Positions 35,697 to 46,178 are shown, counted from the first letter of the stretch. The stretch: DNA of 64,000 nucleotides from Phaseolus vulgaris (GCF_000499845.2 NC_023750.2:15169503-15233502); one strand, 5' to 3'. Notes: generated from the sequence alone by a model not told the origin. A program made the numbers and translations.

Positions 35697-36560
35697 CACT
35701 ACAAGAAAATAACAATTTAGTCACCGAATTCAGTGACAAAAAATGAGTGGTCGCAATATGCGACTGAAATAGTCACCAAATACCCTCAATGTCAAATTTG
35801 TGATCGAAATAGCAACCAAATGAACAGTCAATGATGTTAGATAGTTTAGCCACCGAATTAGCGACTCAACAGGAGAGTGACAAAATCATCGGTCGCTAAA
35901 GTGGTGACTATTTTGAATAAATTGAGAAAAATATATTTGCGACTGAATTAGTGACCAAATACATTTATGTTTTAGTCACCGATTTTTGTTCGGTCGCAAA
36001 ATGGAGTTGTTTACTTTTCTCCCATTAAATCAGTCACCGAATATGTTTATTTTTTACACTGATTTTCTTTTGGTCGGTAAATGTATTTGCTTATTTCTGC
36101 CACCGAATCAGCCACCAAATATGTTTATTTTATAGTCACCGATTTTTCTTTGGTCGCTAAATGTAATTGTTTATTTTCTGTCACCGAATTAACTACTGAA
36201 ATAACATTTATATTTTTATTTAATTATTCATATATTAAAATAAAATAGAAAAATTCAAAATTTGAAAAATAAATAAACTAAAAAAAAAGATAATATTAAT
36301 ATTAATTTTAATAATAATATTTCATATTAATTAATAAAAATATTTAAAAATATATAATTATTATAAATAATAATTATATTTATTAATATTATTATTATAA
36401 ATAATAACTATAAATAATAATAATATTAATAATAATAAATAGAATTGCTAATATTTGTCATCGAAATTAACGACGAAATTAATATTTATATAATTTTTCA
36501 TTTAACTATTCATATATAAAAATATACAATAATAGTTATATTTTAAACATATAATTATAT
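35697..36560 (+). mobile_element. One end of a CACTA (En/Spm) transposon
   Basis: It begins CACTACAAGAAAATAAC at 35697, the characteristic CACTA terminus. Subterminal repeats on the TCACCGAAT / GGTCGCTAAAT theme follow, occurring repeatedly to about 36200 and again near 36460. A facing end (TTCTTGTAGTG) was not found downstream, so the element is truncated or its other end is rearranged. 36230-36600 is simple AT-rich sequence. Bases 35251-35696, to its left, hold nothing recognised. Confidence 0.6.
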
Positions 36561-36737
36561 TTTAAATATATAATTATAATTGAATAATATAATTAATATT
36601 AAAAAAATAATGATATTTCCTCTTTTCAGTTTGTGCAGCTTATCTGATTTTACTATTTTTCAAGTTTTCATTTCCCACATGTTTTAGATTACTGTTTGGT
36701 AATAAACCCTAACCTATTTTGATAAGTTCTCATAAAT

Positions 36738-37093
36738 ATACAGTCATTGGAGGAGGAGAAGGAGTAGGCGGTGGCACTAGAGGAGGAGTAAGTGGTGTGA
36801 TGGTTTAGGAGGTGGTGGTGGCATTGGAGGGGAGCGAGTGATGGACTTGCTCATGGTGCTGGTGGAGGCATTGGAGGAGGAGCAAGTGGCAGTGTAGGAG
36901 TAGGAGGCGGTGCGAGCGGAGGAGGTGGATTTGCGGTGGTTGTGGAGTTAGAGGATGAGGGTTTGGAAGTGGAGGTGGAGTTGGAGGAGGAAGAGACGGC
37001 GAATTTGGTGGTGGCAGTGGCTTTGGAGTTAGTGGTGGTTTTGGTGGTGGCAGTGGTGTTGGATTTGGTGGTGGAGTAGGCGGTGGGCACTAA
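36738..37093 (+). pseudogene. Glycine-rich protein gene fragment, frameshifted
   Basis: The plus strand is made of GGNGGN repeats. The last frame gives many Gly-Gly-Gly, Gly-Phe-Gly and Gly-Ser-Gly units (EFGGGSGFGVSGGFGGGS, about 36999-37055) and ends in TAA at 37091-37093. Earlier parts are Gly-rich only in other frames and contain stops, so indels have broken it. The opposite-strand Thr/Pro-rich frame is a reflection of the same repeats. Confidence 0.5.
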
Positions 37094-37773
37094 GTGCAAG
37101 GTAAGAGTGTTAATTCAGTTTTATGTTGATGAAAAACAATGAGAGAAAGAAAAAGGAGAATGTTGAAATGAAGTTGAAGCTATAACTACTGTAAAATGCG
37201 TGATTATATAACTTGATAAGAGGAATGTTAATCAAAACTATTCATGGTCAAATTATCAATATTTAATTTTAAAGTGAACACTCTTTGATCTGAGGTTTTC
37301 TTTCTATATGAGAATACATACATATTTTGTTGCTTCCACATGACTAGTATAGTTTTTATTTTTACTTTTATAATACTAATACTTCAAGCATTGCTTGCAG
37401 GAAGCTCATAAGCGTTTTGATAAATCCTCCCTTGTATATGATTAGGTCATCATTTTCCTAATAAGGTTACAGTGTTGTGAACTCTGCATCCATAGATTTT
37501 GTGTAAAATGTCTTTTAACTCTCTTAAGTTCTGGTCAAAATTAGTTTTAGACCCAAATTAAAATCCGATGGTTTTGGTCCTCATAATTTCTGAAATTTGG
37601 AAGATTTGGTCCCGAAATCCTCGGTATCCCAGGAAAAAAACAAGGACTCAAACCGCTTATTTTAAAATGGAAGGACTAAAACCAAATTTTGATGGATCTT
37701 AAACATTTTACCATAAATTTTGTTTTTGCTACCTATTTGTCTTCGTGATATATACAATATACTAAATAAGAAA
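37094..37773. other. Intergenic DNA left of the nested retrotransposon block
   Basis: 37530-37720 contains facing segments TGGTTTTGGTCC and GGACTAAAACC that resemble small dispersed repeats, but no termini could be set. The five bases before 37774 (AGAAA) are the expected target duplication of the family-B element. Confidence 0.35.
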
Positions 37774-38094
37774 TGTACTGGGCCAGAGCGCTCAGAGCTC
37801 AGTGCTCACTGGTTATCTGCCTCAGATAGGTCAGCTCGGCTTTTGGGCCAAGTTGATGGGCCATGTGGTTGGGCTAAAGATATGTGTGTTAACACTTTTC
37901 TATATACTTAACGTAACCCCTTGTGTGCAAGGCCCAAGCGATCAGCAAGAGGTAGTAATGGACCTAGGGGTGCACTTAGTGCGTATGAGTCTAGTACGAG
38001 CAAAATATGTTCTCTAAACCTAAGCCCATTTGTGCTAGGGTACGATGAGGTAGTTTGCATGTATGATGCGTAGCTTCTCGCCGATGGTGCCTAC

Positions 38095-38893
38095 TGTACC
38101 GCCCTGGTAGTCGGAAGTGATGACGTGGCATCAAGCTACAGTATAGGCGTGTTGACAAGGCGCCAGGTTGGCAGAAGGGAAGGAAGTCGGGGGGCTCGTG
38201 AAGTCGCCAGTTATTAAGTTGGCGTGTTCTGATCTCCAGCATACCAGAATCGGCGATCACCGGGTTAAAGATGAAGTTGCCAGATGTAGACTCAGGCGAC
38301 CTAGTGATTGGAGATCGCCAGAGCAAGCACATCGCCAGAGATGAAGGTGGTGCAGATTATGAAGGCGGCCGGCGAGACCACAGGGAAGGTGTATGAAGGC
38401 ACCCTAACTCGCCAGTTCCAGTAGAGATCGCACTCCCAAGTTAGCTATGTACTAGGCAGCACCATGCATAAATAACTTAGCCAAAGAGAGAGTCAGGAGC
38501 AGCGCCCAAGTCAAGGAGGCTCCAGATGATGGCACGTGTACAGTTGGATGCGAGCCACGTGTCCAAGTCTGTAACTGCCAGGAGAGAGAAAGTAACCAGG
38601 TATATAAGAGTTCTCAACAAACTTTCTGAGGTACGCACGTTCAGAATACATTCTTTACGCTTGCGAGTTATTGAGCTTACTGTGAGAGAGGATTTGCGCG
38701 GTTCTTGTTCTCTTAGTATTTGGTGATTCGGTCACTGACTTGGGCGTTGGAGTGCGATCGGCCGCAGCGGCGCCGCTCTGTTTCTTTGCAGGTTCTTGAG
38801 GTGGATCTCGAAGAGGAACGGAGGTGTGAAGCGGTGCACACGTCGATCCTTTGACGAGGCAGTTTCCAGCGTTCTGGTCAACAGGCAGGATCA
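38095..38893 (+). repeat. 5' LTR, element A
   Basis: 799 bases, TGTACCGCC to AGGATCA. U3 carries two CACGTG boxes at 38533 and 38556, and TATATAAG at 38601. U3/R/U5 borders are not directly visible. Confidence 0.96.
38533..38608 (+). promoter_or_regulatory. LTR promoter: two G-boxes and TATA box
   Basis: CACGTG at 38533-38538 and 38556-38561, the second as CCACGTGTCC, an ABRE-like context, then TATATAAG at 38601-38608. The same arrangement is in the LTRs at 1178 and 8199. In the 3' LTR of this element the second box is mutated to CCGCGTG. G-boxes bind bZIP and bHLH factors. Response to ABA or light is inference. Confidence 0.6.
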
Positions 38894-38895
38894 TC

Positions 38896-38913
38896 AGGCG
38901 CCCACCGTGGGGC
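38896..38913 (+). other. Primer-binding site of element A
   Basis: AGGCGCCCACCGTGGGGC starts two bases after the LTR. Elements B (50681) and the minus copy (6789-6806) have the same site starting TGG, so the first base here is changed. I could not assign the primer tRNA by memory. 38914-39304 is untranslated leader with nothing else recognised. Confidence 0.65.
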
Positions 38914-39304
38914 CGTGTAAAACTTGCTCCCATCCACAGCGTGAGTTCTTGGAGGTTTTCGAAGTTTTCTGCGTGGTTGTGTGCTGGTGCAACCATCGTT
39001 CGCTGTTTGCTTGAGATTCGTTCGGTGAATTCGCGTTTTACACTGTTCGTTTGGGTTTTTGATCGGTGGAGTGAGGTTTTTTCTGCTGTTTTCGCGCGAT
39101 TTGTTCGGTGGAGTTGAGTTCTTTCGCTCGTTTGGTTGTCCGTGGGAAGAGCAGTGGTTTCTGGTGGAGTTGCAAGTTTCTTTGAAGGTTTGCGGTGTTC
39201 TTAAGTTTTCTCGCGGAGTTTCGCACAGTTTTTCCGATTGATCGCTGACTCAATCGTAGCTAAAGTAAGTGTTGTTCGCTGCATTCTGTGATTCGCTGAG
39301 TTTC

Positions 39305-40045
39305 ATGAGAAAAATGAGAAGCAATCGCTCAAGTCCAGTTGCGCCCGTCGCTGCTGAAGGCGCCGCTGCCATGGCCATGGCGCAGATGGCAGAGATGATG
39401 CGTTCGTTGCAGGCAACTGTGGAAGCCTCACGCATAGAGCAGGCGAGAATGCATGAGGACCTGGTCGCCTCTCGCGCCAGGAATGAGGAGCTCAGCAAGG
39501 TGACTGAGGAGCTGCGTCAAGCTCTTCAGGAGCAGCAAGGGCGTTCTTCTGCTGAAGAGGTGGCGCCGTCATCGCCACCTCGTGTTTTCCCTATGCCTTT
39601 TGTTCAGGCGATTACTGACACGCCTATTCCTACGAGCGTGGTTCCGGTTAAGGCTGTCTTTACCGGCGTGGAGGATCCAGAGGCTCATCTAACCACGTTC
39701 CATACGCAGATGATGCTGTCGGGAGGGTCAGACGCCGTGTATTGCAAGATGTTTGTGAGCACGCTCCAGGGAACGGCGTTGGAGTGGTTTGTGAGCCTGC
39801 CTAACGGTCACATAACCAATTTTCAGCAGTTCTCGAAGGTTTTCGTCGAGCAATACATCGTGAACAAGGCACCGCCCAGGGTGTCTTATGATTTGTTTGA
39901 TATAAGGCAGTACCAGGGAGAGTCCCTCAGAGACTACCTGAATCGCTTTGGAGCGCAGATGGTCAGATCGCCGCTAAAGATGAAGAAATGCTGGTCTATG
40001 CATTCAAGAAGGGCGTGCTGCCAGGACCATTCTGCGAGGCCTTGA
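39305..40045 (+). pseudogene. gag of element A, broken by a frameshift before its end
   Basis: The start is placed at 39305 (MRKMRSNRSS) because the family-B gag begins similarly; an upstream ATG at 39269 is also in frame. Residues about 20-80 form a helical region. A retrotransposon gag domain follows, with VFTGVEDPEAHLTTFHTQMM and TLQGTALEWFVSLPNGHITN. Homology continues in the next frame (-1) from about 39963-39970, where one base appears missing relative to relatives. No slippery heptamer is seen there, so this looks like a mutation, not programmed shifting. The capsid polyprotein would be cut short. Confidence 0.75.
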
Positions 40046-43000
40046 TCAGGGCTCACCCTGCAACGTTTGCTGAGGTCAGGCGACTTGCGGTGGCTCACAT
40101 CGCCGACGAGAGTGAGGTCGCCGAGAAGAGAGGGAGCGTGGCTCCCGCTAGGCCACGCGCCCAGACCAGGATCCAGCCGCAAAGGGTGCTGGAGACAGCG
40201 GCGGCGGCCAGGAAGGACCAGAGGACTCGCCATCCTTATGATAGGAGGAACAAGGGGAGGGGCCAGGGACGCCAGCAGCCAGCACGCCGGGAATACAATC
40301 GCCCGCCTAAGCACAAGTTTGTTATGGGATTGGCGGACCTGATCGCCATTCCCAATATATCTGCTAGGTTGAAAGCGCCTGAGAAGGTGGGCGACAAGGT
40401 GCTGGGACCAAAGCCAGACGCCTGGTGCGAGTTTCACCAGGGCTTTGGCCACACTTTGGACTCGTGTTTGTCCTTAGGGTATCAGCTCGATGATCTGGTT
40501 AAGAGCGGGTTCCTAAATGACTATCTGCTGGATAGGAGGACGGGGGGAGCGTCGAGTTCCCAGCCAGCAGGTGGAGAAGCCCAGCAACACGAGATGCCTA
40601 TCCACGGGGAAATCCACACCATTGCAGGAGGCTTCTCAGGTGGTGGATGCACCGCATCGCAGAGGAAGAAGTACGCGCGGTCGGTGATGACAGTGGATAT
40701 GTTTGAAGATCACTCGCCGGAGGTAGACATTACGTTCACCAAGCAGGATCTTCGGGACGTTGTGCCCCATGACAACGATCCCATAGTCATTTCGTTGGTT
40801 ACGGCGGGAAGGAAGGTCCACAGAGTTCTGGTGGACCAGGGAAGTTCGGCAGACGTGATGTTCTGGCTGACTTTCACACAGCTGGAGTTGCCCCTTGACC
40901 AGCTAAGGCCCTATGGAGGGTGCCTGTATGGGTTCGCTGGTGACCAGGTGGAGGTCAGGGGGTATATTGAGTTGAGGACTACGTTTACAGATGAGGCTGG
41001 TTCGAGGACGGAGAAAATCAAGTACCTCATCGTAAACGCTCCTTCAGCATACAACATCCTGTTGGGAAGGCCCACGCTTAACAGGATAGGCGCCATTCCG
41101 TCGACTCGGCACATGAAGGTGAAGTTGCCGTCTATGGAGGGGGTGGTGATCATGATCAAGTCTGATCAGAAAGAAGCGAAAAAGTGCTACGAGAATAGCC
41201 TGAAAAACAAGAGATCAGTGAGTTATGTAACAACCACCCCACCTCCCGGTGTGAAGCCCAGATCGACGGTAGCGGCAGAGACCGTTGGAAGGGACGTGGA
41301 GATGGTGGACGCTGAGCTAGTGGAGGGAGACGCTGGTCTGGAGGAGGAAGAGGCGCGGAATCGCCCTGAGGAAGCGAGAGAGCAGGGAATCGCCAGGGCG
41401 GTGATCGCCCGAGAATCCAGGCCAAAACCTGTCGAGCAGTGGCTCGAGAAAGAGATCGGGGGAAAGATCTTCAAGCTGGGAAGATCTCTGGAGGTCGAGC
41501 TCCAGGACCAGATCGCCAAGGTGATTGAGCGGCATCTGGACGCGTTTGCATGGTCCGCTTCGGACATGCCCGGGATTGATCCCGACTTCTTGTGCCATCA
41601 TCTGGCGATGGACAACTTGGTGAGACCAGTGCGACAAAGAAGAAGAAAGTTCAACGAGGAGAGGAGGCAGGCGATTAGAGATGAAACACAGAAGCTCCTT
41701 GCTGCAGGCCACATCAGGGAAGTCCAGTACCCTGAATGGCTGGCGAATGTCATGCTGGTGAAGAAGAGTAACGGGAAATGGCGCATGTGCGTCGATTTCA
41801 CCGACCTGAACAAAGCTTGCCCAAAGGATTCGTATCCTTTGCCAAGTATAGACGCCCTGGTTGACAGTGCTGCAGGGTGTAAGTTGCTGAGTTTCCTGGA
41901 TGCCTTCTCGGGGTATAATCAGATCAAGATGCATCCCATGGATGAAGAGAAGACAGCCTTCATGATGGAGAGGTCGTGCTATTGCTACAAGGTGATGCCG
42001 TTTGGGCTGAAGAACGCGGGGGCCACGTACCAGAGGCTGATGGGTCGAGTACTGGCACCAATGCTGGGAAGGAACGTGCAAGCGTACGTCGATGACATGG
42101 TCGTGACCTCGCCGGAAAAGAGCAAGCACATTGCCGACTTGGAGGAATTGTTCACGACGATCGCCAAGTTCAGATTGAAGCTGAATCCAGAGAAATGTAT
42201 TTTCGGCGTGGAAGCTGGGAAGTTTTTGGGTTTCCTCTTGACTGAAAGAGGCATAGAGGCCAACCCTGATAAGTGTGCCGCCATCTTGGCGATGAGGAGC
42301 CCAGCTACGGTGAAGGAGGTTCAACAGCTAACAGGTCGGATGGCAGCCCTGTCCCGCTTCGTGTCCGCTAGCGGAGAGAAGGGCCATCCCTATTTTCAGT
42401 GCCTGAGGCGCAACAATAAGTTTGTTTGGACGAAAGAGTGCGAGGAAGCTTTCGTCAAGCTGAAGGAGTATCTGGCGAGCCCGCCGGTTCTGTGCAAACC
42501 GCTGGTGGGAACCCCTCTCAGGTTGTATTTTGCTGTAACTGAGAGGGCGGTGAGTGCGGTGCTCGCCCAGGATCAAGGTCAGGCTCAGAAGCCTATTTAT
42601 TTTGTGAGCAAGGTGTTGCAGGGCCCCGAAACGAGATATCAGGCCCTGGAGAAGGCTGCGCTGGCTGTGGTATTTTCGGCGAGGAGGTTGCGCCACTACT
42701 TCCATAGCTTCACAATACTGGTGATGACTGACCTGCCCATCCAGAAGGTCTTGAAGAAGCCTGACGTTGCAGGAAGGATGGTGAAGTGGGCAGTAGAATT
42801 GTCAGAGTTTGATATCAAATATGAGCCCCGAGGCCCGATTAAGGGGCAAATCTTTGCAGATTTCGTGGTCGAGCTCTCATCTGAGGCAACGCGAGTTGAA
42901 GGGGACGATTTCCGTTGGGTACTTTCGGTGGATGGATCGTCGAACCAGCAGGGCAGCGGTGCTGGAGTCATATTGGAAGGACCCAACGGCGTGCTGATCG

Positions 43001-44709
43001 AACAATCTCTGAGGTTTGCCTTCAAAGCCAGTAACAATCAAGCAGAGTATGAGGCGCTGATCGCCGGAATTTTGCTGGCCAAGGAGATGGGAGCTAGGGT
43101 GCTGATGGCTAAGAGTGACTCGCTGCTAGTCACAGGGCAAGTAACAGGCGAGTTCCAGGCTAAAGATCCACAAATGGCGGCCTATCTGGAATATGTGCAG
43201 GAGTTGAAGAGTTCTTTTGCCTCCTTTGAAGTAGTGCATGTGCCCAGAGAGCAGAATGCCCGAGCTGACTTGCTAGCTAAGCTCGCCAGTTCAGGCAAGG
43301 GGGGTAGGCAGAGGACGGTGATTCAAGAAACTCTGAAGACGCCGAGAGCATTTGTGGCAGATCACCTGGTCCTTCAGATAAGCAAGTCGACGGAGAAAGC
43401 CGCGAGAAGCCATATGTCCCTGACGCAAGAAACTCTGAGATCGCCGAGAATTAGAGCATGTCGGGGAGAGAAGGTGAACGTGATGCAGGTCTGCGCTACC
43501 CATGAGCCAGACACTTGGATAACACAGTACAAGCGGTGCCTGGCGGATGGCCTTCTCCCGCTGGATCCGACTGAGGCTAGGAAGGTAAAGAAGAATTCTA
43601 GCAAGTACACCCTGATTGATGGCGATCTGTACAGGTTTGGGTTCACTCACCCGCTCCTGGAATGTATACATGGCGAGAAGTGCACGAGAATCATGGCGGA
43701 GCTCCACGAAGGCATATGCGGAAGCCACGTCGGGGGTCGAGCTCTGGCCGCGAGGACTCTCCGTGCAGGATACTACTGGCCATCGATGAGAGAAGATTGC
43801 AAGAAGTATGCCCAATGTTGCAAACAATGCCAACAGCACGCCGATTGGCATAAGGCGCCTCTCGAGGAGTTGAAGTCGATCTATAGCCCTTGGCCGTTTC
43901 ATACCTGGGGAATCGACATCCTGGGACCTTTCCCGCTGGCGATTAGGCAGATGAAGTACTTGGTGGTGGCGATTGAATATTTCACCAAGTGGATCGAAGC
44001 AGAACCAGTGGCCCAGATCACCGCACACAAGATCGAAGGTTTCGTGTGGAAGAACATCGTGTGCCGGTTTGGAGTGCCTAAACGCCTGGTGTCGGATAAT
44101 GGGACTCAGTTTGCAAGCCACCTGTTGAAGAAGCTTTGCGAAGGGGTGGGAATTCAACAAGTGTTTGCATCCGTCGAGCACCCTCAGACAAATGGCCAGG
44201 TGGAGTCAGCTAATCGGGTGTTGTTGAGAGGTTTGAAGAGAAGGCTAGAAAAAGCCAAGGGAAGCTGGGCTGAGGAGGTGCCCCGTATAGTCTGGGCATA
44301 CCATACCACCGAGCAGTCAGGAACCCATGAGACCCCGTTCAGCCTAGTCTATGGGTGTGATGCGATGATTCCAGTAGAGATTCAGGAGAGCTCGCCGAGA
44401 TTCCTGAACTTTGTAGAGGAAGACTCGAATGAAGAGAGAAGGCTGAACCTGGATCTACTGGATGAGGTTAGAGAGGAAGCGAGATTGAAGGCTGAGGCGG
44501 TGAAGAGGAGGATTGAACGAAGATATAACTCGAAGGTGATGCCAAGGCAGTTTAGAGAAGGCGACCTGGTGATGAGGAAGGCCCACCAGTACGAGATGGA
44601 GAATAAACTGTCGCCCAAGTGGACTGGACCGTTCAGAATAATCGAGGCGCTCGGGAACGGCGCCTACCGCTTAGAGACGCTGGAAGGAGGAGCGATTCCT
44701 CGCACCTGA
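39988..44709 (+). CDS. gag C-terminus-pol polyprotein of element A (PR-RT-RH-aRH-INT)
   Basis: A 1,573-codon open frame that continues the gag. Approximate residues: zinc motif WCEFHQGFGHTLDSC 145; protease with VLVDQGSSADVMF 279; reverse transcriptase 560-750 with WRMCVDFTDLNKACPKDSYP and AYVDDMVV at 698; RNase H 820-930 (YFVSKVLQGPETRYQALEKA); second RNase H 975-1100 (VLSVDGSSNQQGSGAGVILE). Integrase has an HHCC zinc finger from about 1239 (HEGICGSHVGG), WGIDILGPFP, SDNGTQF and NGQVESANR, giving the D, D, E residues. It copies RNA to DNA and integrates the product. It ends at TGA 44707-44709 where the family-B copy has a Trp codon, about 10 codons early. True initiation is in gag; the first Met here is not the biological start. 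Confidence 0.9.
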   Translation: MLVYAFKKGVLPGPFCEALIRAHPATFAEVRRLAVAHIADESEVAEKRGSVAPARPRAQTRIQPQRVLETAAAARKDQRTRHPYDRRNKGRGQGRQQPARREYNRPPKHKFVMGLADLIAIPNISARLKAPEKVGDKVLGPKPDAWCEFHQGFGHTLDSCLSLGYQLDDLVKSGFLNDYLLDRRTGGASSSQPAGGEAQQHEMPIHGEIHTIAGGFSGGGCTASQRKKYARSVMTVDMFEDHSPEVDITFTKQDLRDVVPHDNDPIVISLVTAGRKVHRVLVDQGSSADVMFWLTFTQLELPLDQLRPYGGCLYGFAGDQVEVRGYIELRTTFTDEAGSRTEKIKYLIVNAPSAYNILLGRPTLNRIGAIPSTRHMKVKLPSMEGVVIMIKSDQKEAKKCYENSLKNKRSVSYVTTTPPPGVKPRSTVAAETVGRDVEMVDAELVEGDAGLEEEEARNRPEEAREQGIARAVIARESRPKPVEQWLEKEIGGKIFKLGRSLEVELQDQIAKVIERHLDAFAWSASDMPGIDPDFLCHHLAMDNLVRPVRQRRRKFNEERRQAIRDETQKLLAAGHIREVQYPEWLANVMLVKKSNGKWRMCVDFTDLNKACPKDSYPLPSIDALVDSAAGCKLLSFLDAFSGYNQIKMHPMDEEKTAFMMERSCYCYKVMPFGLKNAGATYQRLMGRVLAPMLGRNVQAYVDDMVVTSPEKSKHIADLEELFTTIAKFRLKLNPEKCIFGVEAGKFLGFLLTERGIEANPDKCAAILAMRSPATVKEVQQLTGRMAALSRFVSASGEKGHPYFQCLRRNNKFVWTKECEEAFVKLKEYLASPPVLCKPLVGTPLRLYFAVTERAVSAVLAQDQGQAQKPIYFVSKVLQGPETRYQALEKAALAVVFSARRLRHYFHSFTILVMTDLPIQKVLKKPDVAGRMVKWAVELSEFDIKYEPRGPIKGQIFADFVVELSSEATRVEGDDFRWVLSVDGSSNQQGSGAGVILEGPNGVLIEQSLRFAFKASNNQAEYEALIAGILLAKEMGARVLMAKSDSLLVTGQVTGEFQAKDPQMAAYLEYVQELKSSFASFEVVHVPREQNARADLLAKLASSGKGGRQRTVIQETLKTPRAFVADHLVLQISKSTEKAARSHMSLTQETLRSPRIRACRGEKVNVMQVCATHEPDTWITQYKRCLADGLLPLDPTEARKVKKNSSKYTLIDGDLYRFGFTHPLLECIHGEKCTRIMAELHEGICGSHVGGRALAARTLRAGYYWPSMREDCKKYAQCCKQCQQHADWHKAPLEELKSIYSPWPFHTWGIDILGPFPLAIRQMKYLVVAIEYFTKWIEAEPVAQITAHKIEGFVWKNIVCRFGVPKRLVSDNGTQFASHLLKKLCEGVGIQQVFASVEHPQTNGQVESANRVLLRGLKRRLEKAKGSWAEEVPRIVWAYHTTEQSGTHETPFSLVYGCDAMIPVEIQESSPRFLNFVEEDSNEERRLNLDLLDEVREEARLKAEAVKRRIERRYNSKVMPRQFREGDLVMRKAHQYEMENKLSPKWTGPFRIIEALGNGAYRLETLEGGAIPRT

Positions 44710-46178
44710 AACGCCACGCACCTGAAGTTGTACTATAGTTAAGAGCTTTGTAAGTAAAGACAAACATAAAAGTTATATTACAATGTCTCTGATGAAACAG
44801 TTTGAAGGGGGCACTCTTTTTTCCCTAAGGAGGGTTTTTAATGAGGCCACCTAATAAAAGAAGAGTTTTCGAAGTATAAGGCGTTTTCAGATTGCATGCT
44901 TGCTATTTTCCAAAACGTTTTGAAGAAAGACCTTGTCACTTATACGTGATTTAAGGCGAGTAAAGATATATTGTACGCTTTCTAAAAAAGTTTTAAGTCC
45001 TCATCGTCTTACGGCGATTGGAGGCACCAGTTAAAGCTAAAGTCCTCATCGTTTGTCAGCGATCGGAGGCACCAGTTAAAAGACCTCGACGCCCGCGCGC
45101 GTTCCGAGGCAGGTAAAAGACCTCCTCGCCGTCGAGCGAGTGCAGGCGAGAAAGAGTGAAAGTCCTCAGTGTTTCTGGGGGCGAGAAGATGTAACCCCTG
45201 GGGCAATGTAGAGGCAAGTGAAAGTCCTCAGTGTTTCTGGGGGCGAGAAGATGTAACCCCTGGGGCAACGTAGAGGCAAGTGAAAGTCCTCAGTGTTTCT
45301 GGGGGCGAGAAGATGTAACCCCTGGGGCAATGTAGAGGCAAGTGAAAGTCCTCAGTGTTTCTGGGGGCGAGAAGATGTAACCCCCGGGGCAATGTAGAGG
45401 CAAGTAAAAGTCCTCCGTGTTTCTGGGGGCGAGAAGATGTAACCCCTGGGGCAATGTAGAGGCATGATTCAAAGACCTTCTCGCCTGTGAGCGAGTTCAG
45501 GCGAGTTAAAGACCTTCTCGCCTATGAGCGAGCTCAGGCAAGATAAAATCCTTCTCGTCTCGAACGAGTTCAGGTACGGTGTAGAGGGTGGAAGAAGTTC
45601 TGAGGGTGGCTAAGGTAGGTTCGAAGAGAACGCCTAGCCACCCGGTCTCTTGCTCTGAAGCACAAGGAGGTAGAGAAGGATCCGAAAGGCGTCTCTACCC
45701 CCAGATCAAAGAACAATGGCCAAGGCGTGAAGCCAGAAAGTAGCTGATCGCCAAGAGTTTCTGGCGACCAGGAAAAGTTCAAACAGTGGCGAAAAAGTTA
45801 AAAGACCCGTTTTGATGGAGCAGATCGGGTGAAGCAGTGTTTAAGCCAGTAGCTGAGTCAAAGTTTGTTGCTTGAGGAATCTTTTTACGATGAGGTTAAT
45901 TGCCTTAAGTTTACGAATTGTTAAAGTGATTGTTGCTTAGGGCTGAAGTGATTCGAAGCAGTTAAGTCAAAGGTCGTGCCTACAGTTTTCCTCAGTCTTT
46001 TCTTTGGAATTAAACAAGCAAGGAAAGTTGAAGCAATTAAAGAAGTTATAAGAGGAAGAACGTAGACCTTTGTCATTAACAGTTAATATCAGTTCAAAAC
46101 ATATATACGAAAAGGCATAAAGTCTGTTGCAAGCTGTATACAAGGGAAAGTATAAAAGCAATGGATGGATTAAATTGA
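44710..46178 (+). other. Noncoding spacer of element A between pol and antisense gene
   Basis: 44710-45000 and 45560-46178 are unremarkable noncoding sequence. 45016-45540 holds the tandem repeats described separately. Spacers with tandem repeats at this place are common in Tat elements. Confidence 0.7.
45016..45560 (+). repeat. Tandem repeat cluster, five 62-base units plus shorter repeats
   Basis: Five units start at 45161, 45223, 45285, 45347 and 45409 (AGTCCTCAGTGTTTCTGGGG...). The period is exactly 62 bases with only a few differences, so they are recent. Flanking them are two units of about 47 bases (AAGTCCTCATCG..., 45000-45085) and three or four of about 36 bases (GACCTTCTCGCC..., 45107-45140 and 45474-45560). 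The 62-base period is not a multiple of three, so a coding role is unlikely. Confidence 0.92.

Noticed and set aside
36851..37099. Minus-strand Thr/Ser/Pro-rich frame
   Set aside because: It is the complement of GGN repeats; the plus strand has the Gly-rich coding pattern with a proper stop at 37091.
41317..42324. Long minus-strand open frame opposite the element A reverse transcriptase
   Set aside because: It is the reflection of a highly constrained, GC-rich pol frame; no recognisable domain, and the pol frame on the plus strand is unambiguous.
43291..44181. Long minus-strand open frame opposite the element A integrase
   Set aside because: Same reason: shadow of the integrase coding sequence.
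45161..45470. CRISPR-like repeat array
   Set aside because: Units are contiguous 62-base tandem repeats without unique spacers, in a plant retrotransposon.
45009..45472. Overlapping minus-strand frames within the 62-base tandem repeats
   Set aside because: The period is not a multiple of three and the frames only repeat the array in different registers.
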